From Pyricularia pennisetigena (Eukaryota > Ascomycota > Sordariomycetes > Magnaporthales > Pyriculariaceae), in assembly GCF_004337985.1 (NCBI RefSeq), contig NW_021940921.1:1009758-1073757 (forward strand): a stretch of DNA of 64,000 bases, written 5' to 3'. Each line of letters opens with the position of its first letter. Position 1 is the first letter of the stretch. Below, in pieces: positions 1 to 10,603 of the stretch. A model generated the notes under the pieces. The model saw only the letters and a program-made list of their open reading frames with translations. It ran no database searches and was not told where the DNA came from. A program made the position numbers and the translations under genes.

Positions 1-2118
1 ACATTTTTTCAATTTTTTAACTCTAAATTAGGTCGATATATTTATCCAATTTTGCTCGTACAGTACGAATTACGTTTTTCAAATTAGTATCCCATCCCGT
101 TTGTAGATATTTTTAAATTTTTCCCTAAAACTTTTATTCGAAATTGGTAAAAGCAATTCCAATAATTCCCAACCCAGATAAAACGTACGCAATTATTTCC
201 ATTTTATTGGCGCCAAAAATATTGGTAAAAGCCGCGATAATTTTAATTGTTGCCAAAAAATATCTAAAAATCGTTTAACCTTTTGCAAATATTCGAAATT
301 TGGATTAAATCGAATTCGCCCGGTTATCCTAGCCTTTTATTAATATAAAGTATTATTTAATAAATAATTCGATGGTTTTACGTAGTTAAAACGCACGCGC
401 AATAGCCGAAGTGGTTAAATTCCATTTCGCTCATATATGTTTAATTACAAAACGGGGTCTTTTAACGCCGAATCCGCCAGTAATTTGTTGCAAATTGCAA
501 AAGAATTCGGTACGTTTAAAGTTTTAATACAGTAAAACCGCCAAATAACGTAATTAAAAGAAAAAATAATATATTAGATAATTATATTTTAAAACTTTTA
601 ATAAAATTAAACATTTATTTGGGCGATAATATGTTTTAAAGATATATTTTATATTTTAAATTCCTCCAAATAGTTAATCGCCAAATGTTTTTTATCGTTG
701 GAATTAACCAAAAATGCGCGGAAATTTGCTTTGGAAATATAAAAACTTTAGTATATAACCTTTTTTATTAATTGTAAAACGTAAATTATATAAAGGATTT
801 GTAAAATATTTAATAAAATTTATAGTTCGGGAATATTTTTTCGAATTTCCGCAACAACGTCCCCGGAGCGGAAATTGGAAATATTATTAATTATAATAAC
901 GAATATTTTATTTTCCAATTTGTGTTTAAAAATAGTTTAAACGGTAAACTTTGCCAGATTTTCCCTCGTTTTGCTGGCGTTAATCGCAATAAAATCCAAA
1001 ACAATAAACCGACGTACCCAATTATTGTCAATATAAGCGGCCATAATACCCCAAAAAACGTGCTTTAAACCGGGGTTTATCCATCCGTCCACGACTAAAA
1101 AAAGTTTACCTTTTTTGGGGATATTTATTAAATTTTAGGTAATAATATTTTCGGATATATTTTTGCATTTTCTGGCGAGGGTTAATGGCAATGGAACCCT
1201 CCATCGATCGTTTCGGGTTTGTATAAACATTTTAAACTCCGAATTTTATATAATATCAAATCCTTTTCGCAATAAAATGCAAAATCGGACGTATAATTCC
1301 TCGACCTCGTTTTTTGTATATTTGTGGATCTTTTTCGTTTAAAAAATGTAACTATATATTAATTTCTGGAAATATATAAATAATATTGTAAGATAATTGT
1401 ATGGATAATTATATAAATAATTATATGGATAATTATATAAATAATTATATAAATGGTTACATTTCGTTGATAAATGGAAAGAATTTACCATATAAAAATC
1501 CGCAGGAATTAAATTGGGGTTAAATAAACCGTTTTATAATCCGAATTCGTTTTAAATGTAAATAATTGTATTCCGATGCCGTGTAAAGGTGTTGGTTCCA
1601 TTATATTTGTTTTTTTCACTAAATTGGGGATATTTCAACATTTGCAAACATTTTTTGCAAATTAAATATAATTCGCCGTTTTCTCGAAAAACACCCTAAT
1701 AGTTATATTGCCAAATTTCCGCCAATTTAAGTTTTTAAAACCTTTTAACGGTCAAATCGACTTTATTGTTTATCGGTTTCCAACGTCGAAACCAAAATAC
1801 AAAAACGAACAAATCGAGGAAATTATTCCATAGTTAAAATGTATATATATAATACGCATCCTTTTCCCCGCCGTATTAAACTAAACCGTTGCAATTTTCA
1901 TTGTGGTTATTTGCAAATACCGCAATAAATTCGGTTTTAATTTCCAAATTTAATTTAAAAGGGAAATTATAATCGTGCGAATTAGCGTTAAATAAACGTG
2001 GGACGGGTAATCTCATATTAAAGAAATTATTACGAAATTCGTTAATCATTTTAATATCCGGAAACACCAATTTTTCGACTGAAATATCCGGAAATGGCGA
2101 TGCGGTATCCATTACCAT
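1..2118 (-). pseudogene. hAT-family transposase relic
   Basis: Decayed class II transposase, read on the minus strand from an ATG at 2118. A first open stretch (2118-1876, starting MVMDTASPFP) is followed by a BED-type zinc-finger region at about 1735-1560: IWQ near its start, then CKKC and a later TRH. The core contains VVDGW at 1095-1081, in the position of the DxWTS block of hAT transposases, then WGIMAAYIDNNW and NASKTRENLAK, which match the usual GIxAHxIDxxW and HSGENxA blocks. Near 460-365 a KWNLTTSAIARAF stretch matches the RWNSTYxMLxRA block. Stops and frame changes run throughout. The C-terminal dimerisation region would lie near base 1 or beyond the window. I found no terminal inverted repeats. 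Family assignment comes from block order and is fairly secure; the gene is dead. Confidence 0.72.
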
Positions 2119-2362
2119 AATGTGGTTAAAAATTTAAAAAAAGGAATGATTTTTTTCGTTATTATTTTAAAATTTAGGAAAAAATGGGATTGTATTTAAT
2201 ATGTCCGTTTAATTAAATAATCGAGTTTTGAATAATCGATAACGGGGAAATATCGGTTAAATTTTGTATTAAAAATTTATTAAGATTAAAAATTTGTACT
2301 TTTTAATTTACTTTTTTTCTTTTTTGCATTACTATTTGTCGCCAGGTTCTACTTATACAAAT
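2119..2362. other. AT-rich spacer between divergent relics
   Basis: About 245 bases separate the hAT start (minus) from the H3-like reading frame (plus). If both frames were once genes this would be a shared divergent promoter region. I see no recognisable promoter element. Confidence 0.4.
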
Positions 2363-2915
2363 ATGGCAAAAACAAAATAAAAAAAACGCCGACAAGTTCC
2401 TAATTTTCCCAAATTAGATCAAATACTGCCATATAATAATAAGCATCTTTTTCTTTTTAATTATCGGATATTTAAATTAACAATTCATAAATTTCCGGTT
2501 AATTTACGTCGAACCTATTCCGTACGTTTACATTTTCTTGAGCAAATAAACCCCGAACTACCTTTACGATTACGGGAAATTCCAAAAACACCTTGACCTA
2601 TTATTTATTAAAAAAATAATTTACAAATAAAACGATCGAAGATGAAAAAAGCCGCAACAAACATAATTGGGGGCAAACCACCAAATCGAAATACCGGAAA
2701 ATTGAATACACGGGTACAAAATAATAGACAATAAAAAAATAATCCTGCAAAACGGTTTGAATTTGGGAGTAAAAAATATAATTGGTTATATTGGATAATT
2801 ATATTTTAAAAACTATTCATAATAATTGCGTTAAAGGAAATCCGCCGATTGTCATCCCGTACAGACCGTTTAATCCCCAAAATCGCTTTTCAGCGTTTGG
2901 TTAAAAAATATGTTA
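2363..2915 (+). pseudogene. Histone H3-fold-like gene relic, truncated by a Copia LTR
   Basis: One plus-strand frame runs from ATG 2363 (MAKTK, then a stop where CAA would give Gln) to the LTR at 2911, broken only by TAA and TGA codons that could be mutated CAA or CGA. At 2828-2908 it reads ALKEIRRLSSRTDRLI followed by a segment ending FQRLVKK. This aligns with the alpha-N/alpha-1 region of histone H3 and CENP-A (ALREIRRYQKSTxLLI ... FQRLVRE), with about 16 of 29 positions identical by eye. Upstream, GGKPP then KRFEFG recall the H3 GGKAP and HRYKPG segments. The in-frame stretch 2780-2827, absent from H3, begins GTAAAA and could be a short intron of about 50 bases. The rest of the fold (alpha-2, alpha-3) is missing because the LTR starts here. 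The first ~90 codons match nothing I know. H3, CenH3 or a transposon-borne H3-like protein are all possible. Confidence 0.5.
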
Positions 2916-3471
2916 ACAATATGGGTTGCTAACAGGGGGTTAGGCATTAGCCTAAATGCGGCGTGGTGCTAGTTATATTGTAAAAACCTGTAATTACAGG
3001 GTTTAGATACACTATATTGTTAACTAATTTTTGGATTGGTAGATTTGATTCATTGGTGGGGGAAACTTTGCTTTATCTCCCTTACATACTCTCCGACATC
3101 GAAATGGGGGTCCGCACGCCAGAAAACGTTCCGGTGCCGCACACGATTTTCCGAAAAATTATTTTGTATACGTTATTAAAAAAACACCCTCATTTCCATA
3201 CAAACCATTTCTAGGTTCGCACTGATTTGCTGATTTGGTGAGACTTTCAACCAAGTACAGGGTAGTTAACTCGTGAGTGCAGGGTAGGTATAAAACCCGG
3301 TACAGGGTAAAACCCCATTCGCTGATTTTAAATCGCAATTCCTGCAATACATACATAAAATATAATAGAAAATCCGACAGCCCCAACAGCCCCACTTCGG
3401 CACTATTTATTGTGGCTTATATATAAATAACAGTGGACCTATTACATGCTAAATAAGGCATATAATTAATA
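2911..3471 (-). repeat. 3' LTR of Copia-1 A
   Basis: 561 bp, plus-strand ends TGTTAA...TTAATA. The second end is TTAACA in other copies, so the change looks like C-to-T. It contains the family hallmarks: GCGGCGTGGTGCTAG near one end, repeated CAGGGTA heptamers in the middle, and a CATTACATGCTAAATAAGGC-like block near the other end. It cuts off the H3-like relic. Confidence 0.88.
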
Positions 3472-3486
3472 CCCCCTTTTTTTGCA
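3472..3486 (-). other. Polypurine tract of Copia-1 A
   Basis: On the minus strand GCAAAAAAAGGGGGT directly precedes the 3' LTR, the expected primer site for plus-strand DNA synthesis. Confidence 0.75.
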
Positions 3487-3544
3487 ACTATTCACATAAA
3501 GTCGGAAAAGACAAATATATAAAAAAAAATAAAACCCTAAAAAA

Positions 3545-3760
3545 AATCCCCTTTATGTCCCAAGCCGACTCGAACTCCCGATGAAAACCCCCTGGATAAT
3601 TAGGCCCTTTGTGCCGAATTGTAACCCACGAAATGGACGAACCTTCGAATTGGAAAAAACCCCCAAAATTGTAATAACCCCCGGATTCGAACCCCCGACT
3701 TATATAATATCAACCCACGGAATTAACTATTAAACCAGGTAGCTAATTCAGCTGTTCGTT
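3545..3760 (-). other. tRNA-like modules in the Copia-1 A 3' untranslated region
   Basis: On the element's sense strand TGGTTTAATAG (3737-3727) fits the Pol III A-box consensus TRGYNNARNNG. GGTTCGAATCC (3693-3683) fits the B-box and starts 44 bases downstream, the spacing of a real tRNA gene. A second B-box-like GAGTTCGAGTC lies at 3577-3567, and CTTGGGAC after it resembles a tRNA acceptor strand. I cannot pair convincing acceptor stems, so these are tRNA-derived remnants rather than working tRNAs. The same pair recurs in copy C at 41312-41500. Confidence 0.55.
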
Positions 3761-4189
3761 GGTAATAGTCCAAATTAGGTATATTATATAGGGTATTTCG
3801 AATGCGTAAGTCGCCCAAAATACGAGTTTTTTCAATTTTAATTCAATTTCTGGTATAGGGTCGGTATTAAATACTTATTAATTAACCTGTGCAGGGTAAA
3901 TTCGGGTAATACGGCCGGTATTGGGTTAACAAAAATCCAATATTTGTAAATAAAGGAAATATAATGGGTAATTAGCTAACGAATTAATTAAATACCCTAA
4001 CATTCAGTAGGTCAAAACTGAATTTTTAGGGGTTTAAGCCTTATAAATTTTAAAAAGACCTTATAAATCGGAAGCGTTAGGGGTTCTGTTAGGTTATTAG
4101 CGGGTATTTGTTTGGATTCCAGGTATTTTAAGGTTATTAATCCTTTTATCACTAACTCCCGTATATAATGAAATTTTAATAACGTATAT

Positions 4190-5906
4190 TTAATACGTTA
4201 ATGGTGCGTAGGGTTATATGCGTTAGCTATAAAATTTGTATTATTTCCAAATATTGCAATAGGGCCTTTTATAGGTAGTCCAATCTTTGTAAATAAGTTT
4301 TTAAACCACTGTGTTTCACGAAGGGTTTCCGTTAACGCATCGGTTTCGGTTTTTGGAATGTTTAAAGCTATAATATTAGCCTTTTTGCACTTCCACGTTA
4401 TAGGGACCCCAAATAGGGTATACAAATATCCGGAGATGGATTTTAAATTTTCCCCAGCCCCGGCAAAATCGCTATTATTAAAACCCAGTAATTTTAAGCC
4501 TTTAAAACCCTTTATTAATAAATTGGCTGGTAATTCGGCTTTAAATATTTTTTTTCCGTAACAAATAAATGAGGATTTAATACCCGCTAAAAATAAAATA
4601 GGTTTTTAACTGCCGTTAAATAAATTGTAATAGTTTTTGTTAAAAAACCTAAAAACTATTAAATCGTAAAACCGATATGCGGGCGCGTTAATAACATTAA
4701 ATATATAAAGGTGCCGATAGTACGCTGTAATAATTTAAGTTCCAACGGATTTACGGGCTAACCCCCGCTGTAATTTAATATACCCGGTTAGAAAGTAATA
4801 AATATAAGTTTGCAATTAATTAATCCGAGCGTTGCTAATGCTTTTTTTATATATTGATTTTAATGGAGCTAAAATAGGCGTTTAGGTTTGTCCTTTATAA
4901 TTTGAACGCCTAAAAATAGGTTATAAAGCCCCTATTTTCCAACGCGTATACTTTATTAAAACGGGTTTTTAAATCCTAAATATATTGCAATTTAGGACCT
5001 ATTAGCAGGTAGTCGTTTATAAAAGTAACGATAAAATATTTGGATTTAACGTTATAAAAAACAACGGGATTAGAGATTAATGGTTCAAAACCTTTTCTAA
5101 AAAATAGGGGTTTAAATTTGTTTTACCATTTTTTTGGACCTTGTTTCAAACTATATAACGCTTTTTCCAATTGTATGACCTGCAATTTCTTCGGGTTATA
5201 ACCCATTTCCACTAAAATTTTAGCGGTGGTAGGGTTACAATTTTTTTGCCCATTCGTTAAAACCGTTTGGAACTTGCAAATATATATTTACGTCGGTAAA
5301 GTCACTATTTAAAAACGCACCGATAAAATCGATTCGTTTTGTTTCCCAATTTTGTATATTAGCTATAACTAATAATATACGCCAGGTAAATGGTATATTA
5401 ATGCTAGCAAAAATTTCGATATAATTAAAACCTTCGACCCGTAAAAAACCCCTAACAGCAAACCTGGTTTTATATTTTATAGGTTTACTATTTTTATCCT
5501 TTTTTAATTTAAATACCGGCCGGGTAAAAACGAGTTTACGGCCTGTAGGTATTTTAATTTTTGGGATAAAACGGAAGGTTTTTGCAATAACGATTTGGTC
5601 GAATTTAAACGCTAAAGCAGTTAACCATTTAGCATTTTTAGGGCTATTTAAGGCCTGTTGGTAACTATTTGGTTTACGATTTTTAGTATGTTTTTTCTTT
5701 ATTATTCTTTTGGTTTGAAAATGAAAATAATGCACGTAATATATATTTATTAAATTTGGGTTTTCGAATTGCGAATTTAACTGTATACTCTGTATTTTAA
5801 ATGTTGCAAACACCGGAATTTCCGTTGTTTTAAATACTGGATTAGGTAACGCTACCGTTATAAGTTTTGGGGAGCGAACGGTAGGTTGTACAGGCCTGGC
5901 GGGCAT
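4190..5906 (-). pseudogene. pol: Copia-1 A reverse transcriptase and RNase H relic
   Basis: RVT_2-type reverse transcriptase followed by RNase H. The stretch 5906-5235 is open for 223 codons. It holds the N-terminal RT block (KLVFTRPVFKLKKD, YKTRFAVRGF) and the catalytic Asp in RIDFIGAFLNSD (the DVKTAFLNGD block of Copia elements). Downstream the YVDD box has become FIND followed by YLLIG near 5018-5000, so one catalytic Asp is lost. RNase H follows at 4425-4198, with ITWKCKK for the usual ISWKSKKQ and FGNN for the usual Asp-Asn. Several stops lie between the two. In the living element this would copy genomic RNA to DNA in the capsid and remove the RNA. Confidence 0.82.
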
Positions 5907-6179
5907 TATATTTTCAAGGTTTAAATACCTTGTAACGGGTGGTAACTACCCTGTAACCGGTGGTAAATACCCTGTATTTTTAGGGTTATTTAAGGGATAA
6001 TTATCCGTTGGAACGCTGTTAATTTCGTTTTCAGGTTCTGAATTAAAATCCCCTTTTAAATTTGTATTTTCCCCCTTTGAAATTTGTAGCGTTTCCCCTG
6101 GAATAGCCAAATTTTCAGCGGTTATACCCTTTATAGTTTTTACGGTAAAGGTTTTATATACGGTCCGTTTAACGGGTAC

Positions 6180-7050
6180 CTAAACCAACGTTGTAAAATT
6201 TAATAAATAGGTTAAAAGTTTTACCGTTTCGGTGCGGGGAACTAATTTATTAAATTTTTGGCGTTTTTCCAGCGGTATAATAACCTGGTATACAGTACCA
6301 ATAACCCGAAAATACCTTAAATTGGGTTTGTGCGGTAATCCAGGTTGGAATTCGGAATAAAATTCCTCGTAGGGTGTTAAATCCCTATTAATTACCGCTG
6401 TACGGTTAATTAAATTAACCACGGTAACTAGTAAATAATAATATATATATATAATGGTAAACCCGCCGCTATGATGGTAAACCGAAATTTATCCAAAACA
6501 ACCTTTACGGACCGTTCCGTTAATCCGTTTTGGCCGTGGTTATAGGGATTCGAAATGTTAAAATTAATACCTTTGTTTGTAAACCAATTTTAAAAATTTG
6601 TATTAATTTCGTACCCCCCATTACAGTGAAAATTTAGGGGGTAGCGCCCGTACGTACCCTTTAAAGCTTTAAAAAAGCCTTTAATAGCCACTAAAACCGT
6701 AAATCCGGCTTTATTTTTTAATAGGATAGACCACCGAAAACGTGATTTTCGGTCCGCTAATAATAAAAATACGGGTTTTTTATTGTAAAAATTAGGTTTA
6801 AAAGTCACTGTATTACCTTCTATAAAATCGAAAATATTAAGGGGTTTAAGGAGTACGACCTTATTTGTACGCCTAATAGAAATAGCTTTAATATAAGCAA
6901 TATAGGTAATTGCCTTAATTTTGTCGAAATTAGGTAAACCTTTTATAATTTTAGCGGTTTCTTTTAATAATAATAACTTTATATGCCCCAAACGCCTGTG
7001 CTATAATAGGGTTTTTTGGACCTGGATTTCGTTATAATTACCTGTAATTC
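6180..7050 (-). pseudogene. Copia-1 A integrase relic
   Basis: Starts with the GAG-pre-integrase zinc-binding block HRRLGH (7000-6983), preceded by a stop where the usual LxxLWH motif would be. The core follows at 6991-6590: FLLLADRKSRFRWSILLKNK carries the first catalytic Asp (usual form FVDDxSRxxW), and FHCNGGYEI stands where SDNGGEF is expected, its Asp now Asn. The stretch 6422-6180 (NLINRTAVINRDLTPYEEFY) matches the C-terminal part of Copia integrases (LxNRxPxxxLxxxTPYExxx). Joining of LTR ends to target DNA is the family role; this copy cannot do it. Confidence 0.8.
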
Positions 7051-7199
7051 CATTTTTTTTAAAGGTTTACCAGCCGTCCGTAGTCCGTTTTATACCTAAA
7101 AGGAGGTAATTTATAGGGGCCTGTTTTAAATCCGATAATAAAAAAGGTTTTAACAACGGATTTTTTGTACGGGAAACCCCCTTTTTTCGGAAATAATCC

Positions 7200-8130
7200 C
7201 TTTTATATTAGGTTGCCTAAAAGGGTTATTTAACGGTGTACCGGGCCTAAGGGGCCCAATTTTACGTGGATTTTCAGGGTTTTCACCGTTAAAATTTTAC
7301 GTTACAGGTGAATTTACGGCTATTTCCGTATTTTATTTGGGATTTAGTTTTTCCGTTACCGTATTTTTTTCCGGTTCCGAATCGGTGTAAATTTTATAAT
7401 CCTCGTAATTTTCGGGGTTTATATTATTTACTTTTATTTCCAACAGGGTTGCGTAACCTTTTATAACCCCCTGTAAAACCATGCTAAAAACGGTGTTATA
7501 TTTACTTATTATACAAACGTAATTCGAAATAACGTTATTTCGAACAAAAATATCGCACCTTTTAGCCTTTAAACAAAACAAATATTTAACGGTATTTAAA
7601 CGTCCCTTCGCCTTGCAATCCTTATCGTATAAAATATTTTTTAATAATACGCCCCCTATATTATAATATATAAAACAATTAACGATATATATTCCAAACG
7701 AAAGGATATATAAAACGTTATTTAACGTAATTTTTCTAAATTCGTCAGTTTTTTGGCCGTAACGGACCTATATTGTTATAATTCCGGTATTTATAGGCCC
7801 AATAAAGCCACTTCCTGTACCGACTTCGATTGTAAAACCGGGGTTATAATCGGTGAAAATTGTTTATTTGCAAAAATATGGTGCGTATTACCTGTATCGT
7901 ACAGGATAGGGTAACCTAATTTCCATAATTTAAAGGTCACTTTTACGCCGTATCCAGGTTTCGTTTTATTTTTAAAATTAGCTGTTAAAATTTGTGGTTT
8001 TAGCGTTTTACCGGTATCGGTTTCCGAATCCGAATCCCAACGTAATTTTATAATTCCGTTAATAGCGGAATTAACCTCCTGTTCCAGGGCGTTATACGCT
8101 GCGCCTTCGTTAACGTCATTTGGAAACGAA
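7200..8130 (-). pseudogene. Copia-1 A protease relic and following linker
   Basis: Between gag and integrase. The sense strand encodes LYDTGNTHHIFANKQF near 7900-7850, the aspartic protease active-site block of Copia polyproteins (usual form DSGAxxHM). The Asp-Thr-Gly is still present. A later stretch (7581-7333) leads into integrase and ends in a charged segment (YEDYKIYTDSEPEKNTVTEK). Frameshifts and stops separate it from its neighbours. Confidence 0.7.
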
Positions 8131-8176
8131 CCCGTAAATAATTCGAAACTTATAAAAATTATGGACGTTCCAGCGG

Positions 8177-9242
8177 TTAATTCGCCGGAGGAGGATTAAA
8201 TATTTTTTGCAAAAGCAGAATCCGAATTAAAATTTTTACTTTTACTTCGTAATTTAGAGGTGTTTTCCTACCCATTACTTTCCTTTTTAACGCCCTTTTG
8301 AACGGTGTTTTACCCGTTTTTTTGCCTGCAAACCTAAAATTAGCGGTTTTAGCCGTTGTTAAACCTAAAATCGAATTTTCGGATATAAAGTCTGCCATAA
8401 GGTATTGCAAATCTAATTTTTCCGAATTTTGGCCTATTACCTGCAGGGCCCGTTAGGTATTACGTTGGCTTTTGGTCCAAATAGGGAATATCCCCTTTAA
8501 GGCCCGTAGGTATTAATTTCGTACGTTTATGGGGTTAATTTGCACGTTAATATTCGCTAATTTAGCTAGCAGTAAATTAAAACGGTTATTGAATTTAAGT
8601 ATTATTCCCTTTAAATTTCGAAAAGTTTAAGGCGTGGAATTCCCGATATAATAAATTTCGACTAATTTCGGGTGGAACAAAATAGCTATTTTCCAGGGTT
8701 TTATAAACCGTTACGGGGCTAGAATATTATATAATGGATTTTGAAAGTCTTTTAGTTAAGCTGTTTTTTATAAGCAATAATAGGATTAATTGCTCGTATT
8801 CCGGTAAGGTATAGGCGATTTCAGGGTTGGAAATAAATTCCGCTGCTTTTATAACCCTGAATTGTATTATTAACGCCTATTTCCACAAATCGTAATTGCT
8901 AACCCTTATTAATTTACAATTTTCGGCGAAAGAAAATACCCGTTTCGATAATTCGTTACCTATCCCGTCGTTTAAAATTAGGTTACCAGGTGGATTAGGG
9001 GGTGCGGTAGCGGGTTTGCTTTCCGAATTACCATTAAATTTAGTGGATTTACCGTTTTTTAAAGTTAATAGGGTAGCTAATTGTTAAACTATCCTTTAAA
9101 ATTAATTTATTTGCGTAATTAACGCTTTTAGTTGCAGGTTTTGGGCCTGTAATTTAGCGGTTAAAACTTCGTTTGGGCTGGGTTCAGGCCCCCTATTTGT
9201 TGGAATTGGGCCTGGAAAGCCCGACATAGGGCTATTTTCCAT
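8177..9242 (-). pseudogene. gag: Copia-1 A gag relic
   Basis: Capsid-like protein starting at ATG 9242 (MENSPMSGFPGPIPT). It has a glutamine-rich possible coiled coil (LTAKLQAQNLQLKALITQIN) in the first 50 residues and a basic C-terminus ending PPPAN at 8177. In the closest copy (B2) the frame is 355 codons, interrupted only by TAA/TAG. Copy A also has one extra base in the run at about 8606 that shifts the frame. No CCHC zinc knuckle is visible. Assignment rests on position upstream of protease, not on a recognised domain. Confidence 0.6.
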
Positions 9243-9525
9243 TATAAAATAACTTAAATTATTATTGCAATTCGCTAATTTATAGCTATAATTAACTACC
9301 CTAATTACCTAAGGGTAAATACCCTATTAAATTAAGGATTTGCTATACCGTTTGCCTTTTAACGGGTATAGGCCTATAATTACCAATTACAGGGTTTCTT
9401 GCCATTTTTAATGGTTAAAATCCACTAAAATACAGGGTTGGAATCCCTGAAATCCCCAATTAATGGGTGCCCTGGTATTTATACCAATCCAGGTGCACGT
9501 AACGAACTTAATTCGTTAAATAGGT

Positions 9526-9590
9526 GCAGGGTAAATTGCAGGGTAGACTGCAGGGTAGACTGCAGGGTATCGTACAGGGTAAATTAACCA
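9526..9590 (-). repeat. CAGGGTA repeats in the Copia-1 leader
   Basis: The 5' untranslated leader carries five spaced copies of CAGGGTA, two of them in GCAGGGTAGACT tandem units of about 12-13 bases. The same heptamer recurs in the LTR. Matching leader segments occur at about 16057-16116 (B2) and 35572-35632 (C). Confidence 0.6.
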
Positions 9591-10024
9591 TTAACGTAAT
9601 TCCGCTAATGGGTTTATAAGCTATTGTAAACCCTAATAAACGCATTAGGATTTAATGGGTTATTAGCGAACGAATACAGGGGTTTTTAGCCCTAACTCGT
9701 TAGCGTAAACCCTACTAAAAATTTTAGCCAATTACAGTGGCGTGCACGATCCATAAAAACCACACCCAAATTTTTTTTGGGTTTGCAATGCAAGCGATCG
9801 TTGCAATACCTGAAAAGGCCTAAATTGAACGCTAGTTTTTAACGATCCCCATTGTAAATACAGGGGGGTTAGGTGCTGAATTAGCGCTTAAAACCAAAAA
9901 TTTGCATAAAAACAGCAATACTTTCGTCAATATACGTGCTGTAAAAATGCGACAATAACCAAAATAAAACCTAAATTTCAGGCTTTCCAGCGATGCAAAT
10001 AGGATATTAATGCACAAGCTAAAA

Positions 10025-10043
10025 CCTCTCCGGGCTCATGACC
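10025..10043 (-). other. Primer-binding site of Copia-1 A (Met-tRNA half-molecule type)
   Basis: Directly inside the 5' LTR the sense strand reads GGTCATGAGCCCGGAGAGG. It is complementary to a CCGGGCTCATGACC tRNA anticodon arm with CAT anticodon (Met), not to a tRNA 3' end. Internal priming from initiator Met tRNA is known for Drosophila copia and yeast Ty5. Confidence 0.7.
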
Positions 10044-10603
10044 TGTTAACAATAGGGGTTGCTAACAGGGGGTTAGGTATTAGCCTAGGTGCGGCGTGGT
10101 GTTAGTTGCGTTGTAAAAGCCTGTAATTACAGGGTTTATATGCACTAAATTCATTAATTATGGGATTAATAGATTTGATTTATTGGTGGGGGAGATTTTG
10201 CTTGATTTCCTTTACATATTTTCCGATATCGAAATGGGGGTCCGCACCTCGCAACGGGTTCCGGTGCCGCACACGATTTTCCGAAAAATTATTTTGTATG
10301 CGTTGTTGAAAAACCACCCTTATTTCCATACAAACCATTTCTGGGTTCGCATTGATTTGCTGATTTGATGGAAAATTTTAACCCGGTACAGGGTAGCTGA
10401 TTCGAAAGTGCAGGGTGGGTATTAAACCCGGTACAGGGTAAAACCCCACTCGCTGACTTTAAATCGCAATTCCTGCACCACATACACAAAATATAATAGG
10501 AAATCCGACAACCCCAACAGCCCCACTTCGGCACTATTTGTTTGTGGTTTATATACAAATGAACGTGGACCCATTACATGCTAAATAACGCATCCAATTA
10601 ACA
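10044..10603 (-). repeat. 5' LTR of Copia-1 A
   Basis: 560 bp, TGTTAA...TTAACA. By eye it is identical to the inverted LTR at 15039-15598. Its outer side abuts the internal fragment B1 instead of unique DNA. Confidence 0.88.

Larger units (their letters stand above)
2911..10603 (-). mobile_element. Copia-1 copy A, LTR retrotransposon
   Basis: A 7.7-kb element with LTRs in direct orientation at 2911-3471 and 10044-10603. Internal order on the minus strand is gag, protease, integrase, RT, RNase H, which is the Ty1/Copia order. The primer-binding site lies next to the 5' LTR and the polypurine tract next to the 3' LTR. All coding domains carry stops. The two LTRs differ at many sites, so the copy is old or heavily mutated. 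The 5 bases outside each LTR do not match (AAATA on the left, ATTTT on the right), so no target-site duplication is seen. Confidence 0.85.

Noticed and set aside
3678..3760. Functional tRNA gene
   Set aside because: A and B boxes are correctly spaced, but the acceptor and T stems do not pair.
2911..10603. Target-site duplication around Copia-1 A
   Set aside because: Flanking pentamers AAATA and ATTTT do not match.
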